A DNA stretch of 7,044 bases, taken from positions 1 to 7,044 of the forward strand of contig CANRDG010000095.1 in assembly GCA_947629275.1 (NCBI GenBank). The letters are read 5' to 3'. The stretch is from an uncultured Clostridia bacterium. Lineage in GTDB: Bacteria > Bacillota > Clostridia > Oscillospirales > Ruminococcaceae. Made by a program: the position numbers and the translations under genes. Shown here piece after piece: positions 5,555 to 7,044 of the stretch (position 1 is its first letter; every line of letters starts with the position of its first letter). The notes under the pieces are model-generated. The model made no database searches, was not told the origin of the DNA, and saw nothing but the letters and a program-made list of their open reading frames with translations.

Positions 5555-7044
5555 TTGTTTAAATTCAAATACCATAAGAGATTGTTTTGCGAGGCTATAA
5601 TACTTTCATGCATTTGTTTTGCCGCGCTCGTTTTCGCTGTAAATGAAGAACTGGACAACAATATAATGCTAGCCTGCCTTGCGTTTGCAGGTATCATCAC
5701 CGCAATGATCGCAGTCTTCGTGGTGCTGTATTCAAGGCTTTATCTAAGACTGGAAAACATGATGGCAGCCGCCCAGCAAAGCTTTATTCTTTTCAGACCG
5801 AAAAGACACGGCTATATTGTTTACGGCGCTAATGCGCTTGTTGAAAAGCTTTCTGCCATACTTCCGCAGAGAGCCGAGATAACAGCTGCCGAGTTCAGCG
5901 AGTTTTTCAGTAAACTTACCGATGACAGCGACGAGCAGACGGGAGAGCTTTTTTACAGGTTCACGCCCGAGGACGGCGGCGATATATGGGTAAGGGTAAA
6001 GCGCGTGCCGTATGCAAGAAAAACCGCAACGCTTATAATAGACGTTACGGATCTTTATCTGCAAAAGATATACCTTATACAAAGCGACTATTACGACTCT
6101 GCCAGCAGACTTTTGAGCCGCGAGGCAGTGCTGAAACATATTCAGAGATTTATTGACAACGGCTGTAAAGAGGGCTATTATGCCATAGTTTCCATAAACG
6201 GCTTTGAAAGGGCCGCAGGGAACGAAGATACCAATGGTATAATAAACACTATAGGAAACAAATTCAAGGATATTGAAAGCAAGCGTATCATTACGGGCAA
6301 AAATTCTCACAACAGCTTTCTCGTATTTTTTGCAGGGCAGTTTCCCGATATAAAGGAAAGGCTCGACCGCCTTGTAAAAGAGGCAAACGACACCATTGCC
6401 GAGTATAAAGCAGCCAACAGGCTTTCTGTAGTATGCGGTTGGTGCAGCTTTCCGGAGGGTGCCGATAACCTTGACGACCTTGTGGCAAGAACGGATTTTG
6501 CGCTGTATCAGGCGCTTGGTTCAAATTCGCGCGAGCCTGTGATGTTCTCACCGCAAAGGTATTCAGACTTGCAGGAAGAATTCAGAAAAGCAAAAGCTGT
6601 TCATGATGTTATCGAAAATAACAGCGTCAACTACTATTTCCAGCCTATCGTAAGTGCGCGTACAGGTAAAATATTCGCCTATGAGGCGCTTATGCGCCCC
6701 GTGAGCGATATGCAGCTCACACCGCTCGATATTTTAAGCGTTGCAGCAAAGGATAACTGCCTTGTAAGCGTTGAGAGAATGACGCTGTTCAATGTTATGC
6801 GCGCTATCTCGGAGAACGAGAGCAAGCTTGCAGGCAAAAAGGTGTTTATAAATACCATACCGAATATGCTGTTGCCCGAAAATGAATTTGAAAAGCTTTA
6901 CGAAGAGTATAACAAGCTGTTTGAAAATACCGTTATAGAAGTTACAGAAGATGCAAACTTTGACGATAAGCTGTTTGAGGAGTTTAAAAGAAGATGCGAA
7001 AAACTTGGCAGCAGTATAGCGCTTGACGACTTCGGTACGGGATA
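5555..7044 (+). CDS. Membrane PAS / degenerate GGDEF / EAL protein, putative c-di-GMP phosphodiesterase (3' end outside window)
   Basis: 496 codons are visible. The start is TTG 5555: GAGGTG at 5543-5548 sits six bases upstream, an in-frame stop lies at 5528-5530, and the only other start between them, GTG 5546, lies inside that site. Two membrane helices (about 11-29, 38-60) are joined by a short loop, so there is no external sensor. Residues about 66-172 look PAS-like, ending WVRVKRVPYARKTATLIIDV. Residues about 181-335 follow a GGDEF domain (SINGFE at 213-218; ARTDFALYQALGSN at 311-324), but the GGDEF signature is replaced by GKNSHNSF (248-255), so no cyclase activity is expected. An EAL domain starts about 358: YFQPIV, YEALMRP (376-382), FINTIP (431-436), VIEVTE (460-465), LDDFGTG (490-496). 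Metal-binding Glu377, Asn433, Glu462, Asp491 and Asp492 are present; later catalytic residues lie outside. Inferred job: hydrolysis of cyclic di-GMP at the membrane, tuned by the PAS and dead GGDEF halves. Confidence 0.9.
   Translation, partial: MFKFKYHKRLFCEAIILSCICFAALVFAVNEELDNNIMLACLAFAGIITAMIAVFVVLYSRLYLRLENMMAAAQQSFILFRPKRHGYIVYGANALVEKLSAILPQRAEITAAEFSEFFSKLTDDSDEQTGELFYRFTPEDGGDIWVRVKRVPYARKTATLIIDVTDLYLQKIYLIQSDYYDSASRLLSREAVLKHIQRFIDNGCKEGYYAIVSINGFERAAGNEDTNGIINTIGNKFKDIESKRIITGKNSHNSFLVFFAGQFPDIKERLDRLVKEANDTIAEYKAANRLSVVCGWCSFPEGADNLDDLVARTDFALYQALGSNSREPVMFSPQRYSDLQEEFRKAKAVHDVIENNSVNYYFQPIVSARTGKIFAYEALMRPVSDMQLTPLDILSVAAKDNCLVSVERMTLFNVMRAISENESKLAGKKVFINTIPNMLLPENEFEKLYEEYNKLFENTVIEVTEDANFDDKLFEEFKRRCEKLGSSIALDDFGTG

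Noticed and set aside
5744..6551. Two minus-strand open frames inside the EAL gene.
   Set aside because: The plus-strand frame is open throughout and shows PAS, GGDEF-like and EAL motifs in order.

Overview
The window reads as ordinary chromosomal DNA of a low-to-medium GC Gram-positive bacterium. The Gram-positive evidence is lipobox and LCP-type envelope proteins, strong AAAGGAG-like ribosome binding sites, and near-consensus sigma-A promoters spaced by 17 bases. Heavy use of ATA for Ile and of AGA/AGG for Arg, together with a Thr/Pro-rich 'TTTE' type linker in a surface protein, suggests a clostridial anaerobe of the Ruminococcus/Oscillospiraceae kind. That placement is inference from style only; no rRNA or other marker gene is present. 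I see no tRNA, rRNA, CRISPR array, insertion sequence or phage gene.

Layout. The minus strand from 1703 down to the left edge holds one long gene, cut by the window start, for a polytopic membrane protein of the DUF2079 family. A short divergent intergenic region (1704-1845) carries a strong minus-strand promoter and a weaker plus-strand one. Four plus-strand genes follow: a small four-helix ferritin-like (DUF2383/PA2169-type) protein (1846-2280); a PrsA/SurA-like lipoprotein with a degenerate parvulin region (2402-3469) ending at a hairpin terminator; an LCP (LytR-CpsA-Psr) glycopolymer transferase with a long cytoplasmic N-terminus and a Pro/Thr-rich tail (start moved to 3676, end 5403), also followed by a strong terminator; and a membrane-anchored PAS, degenerate GGDEF, EAL protein that starts at TTG 5555 and runs off the right edge.

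How the genes relate. Each of the last three genes has its own sigma-A promoter and two are closed by terminators, so this is a row of separate units rather than one operon. Three products act at the membrane or wall: the DUF2079 protein (possibly a GT-C type enzyme), the extracytoplasmic foldase-like lipoprotein, and the LCP enzyme that would attach glycopolymers to peptidoglycan. The EAL protein would turn over cyclic di-GMP and could set the state of the cell surface, but nothing in the sequence links it directly to its neighbours.

Nothing here amounts to a clearly new multi-gene system. The most distinctive points are three related short helical motifs in the LCP cytoplasmic region, two hairpins in the LCP leader, the loss of the GGDEF signature beside a well-preserved EAL half, and an acidic Ser-rich insertion in the parvulin-like region of the lipoprotein.
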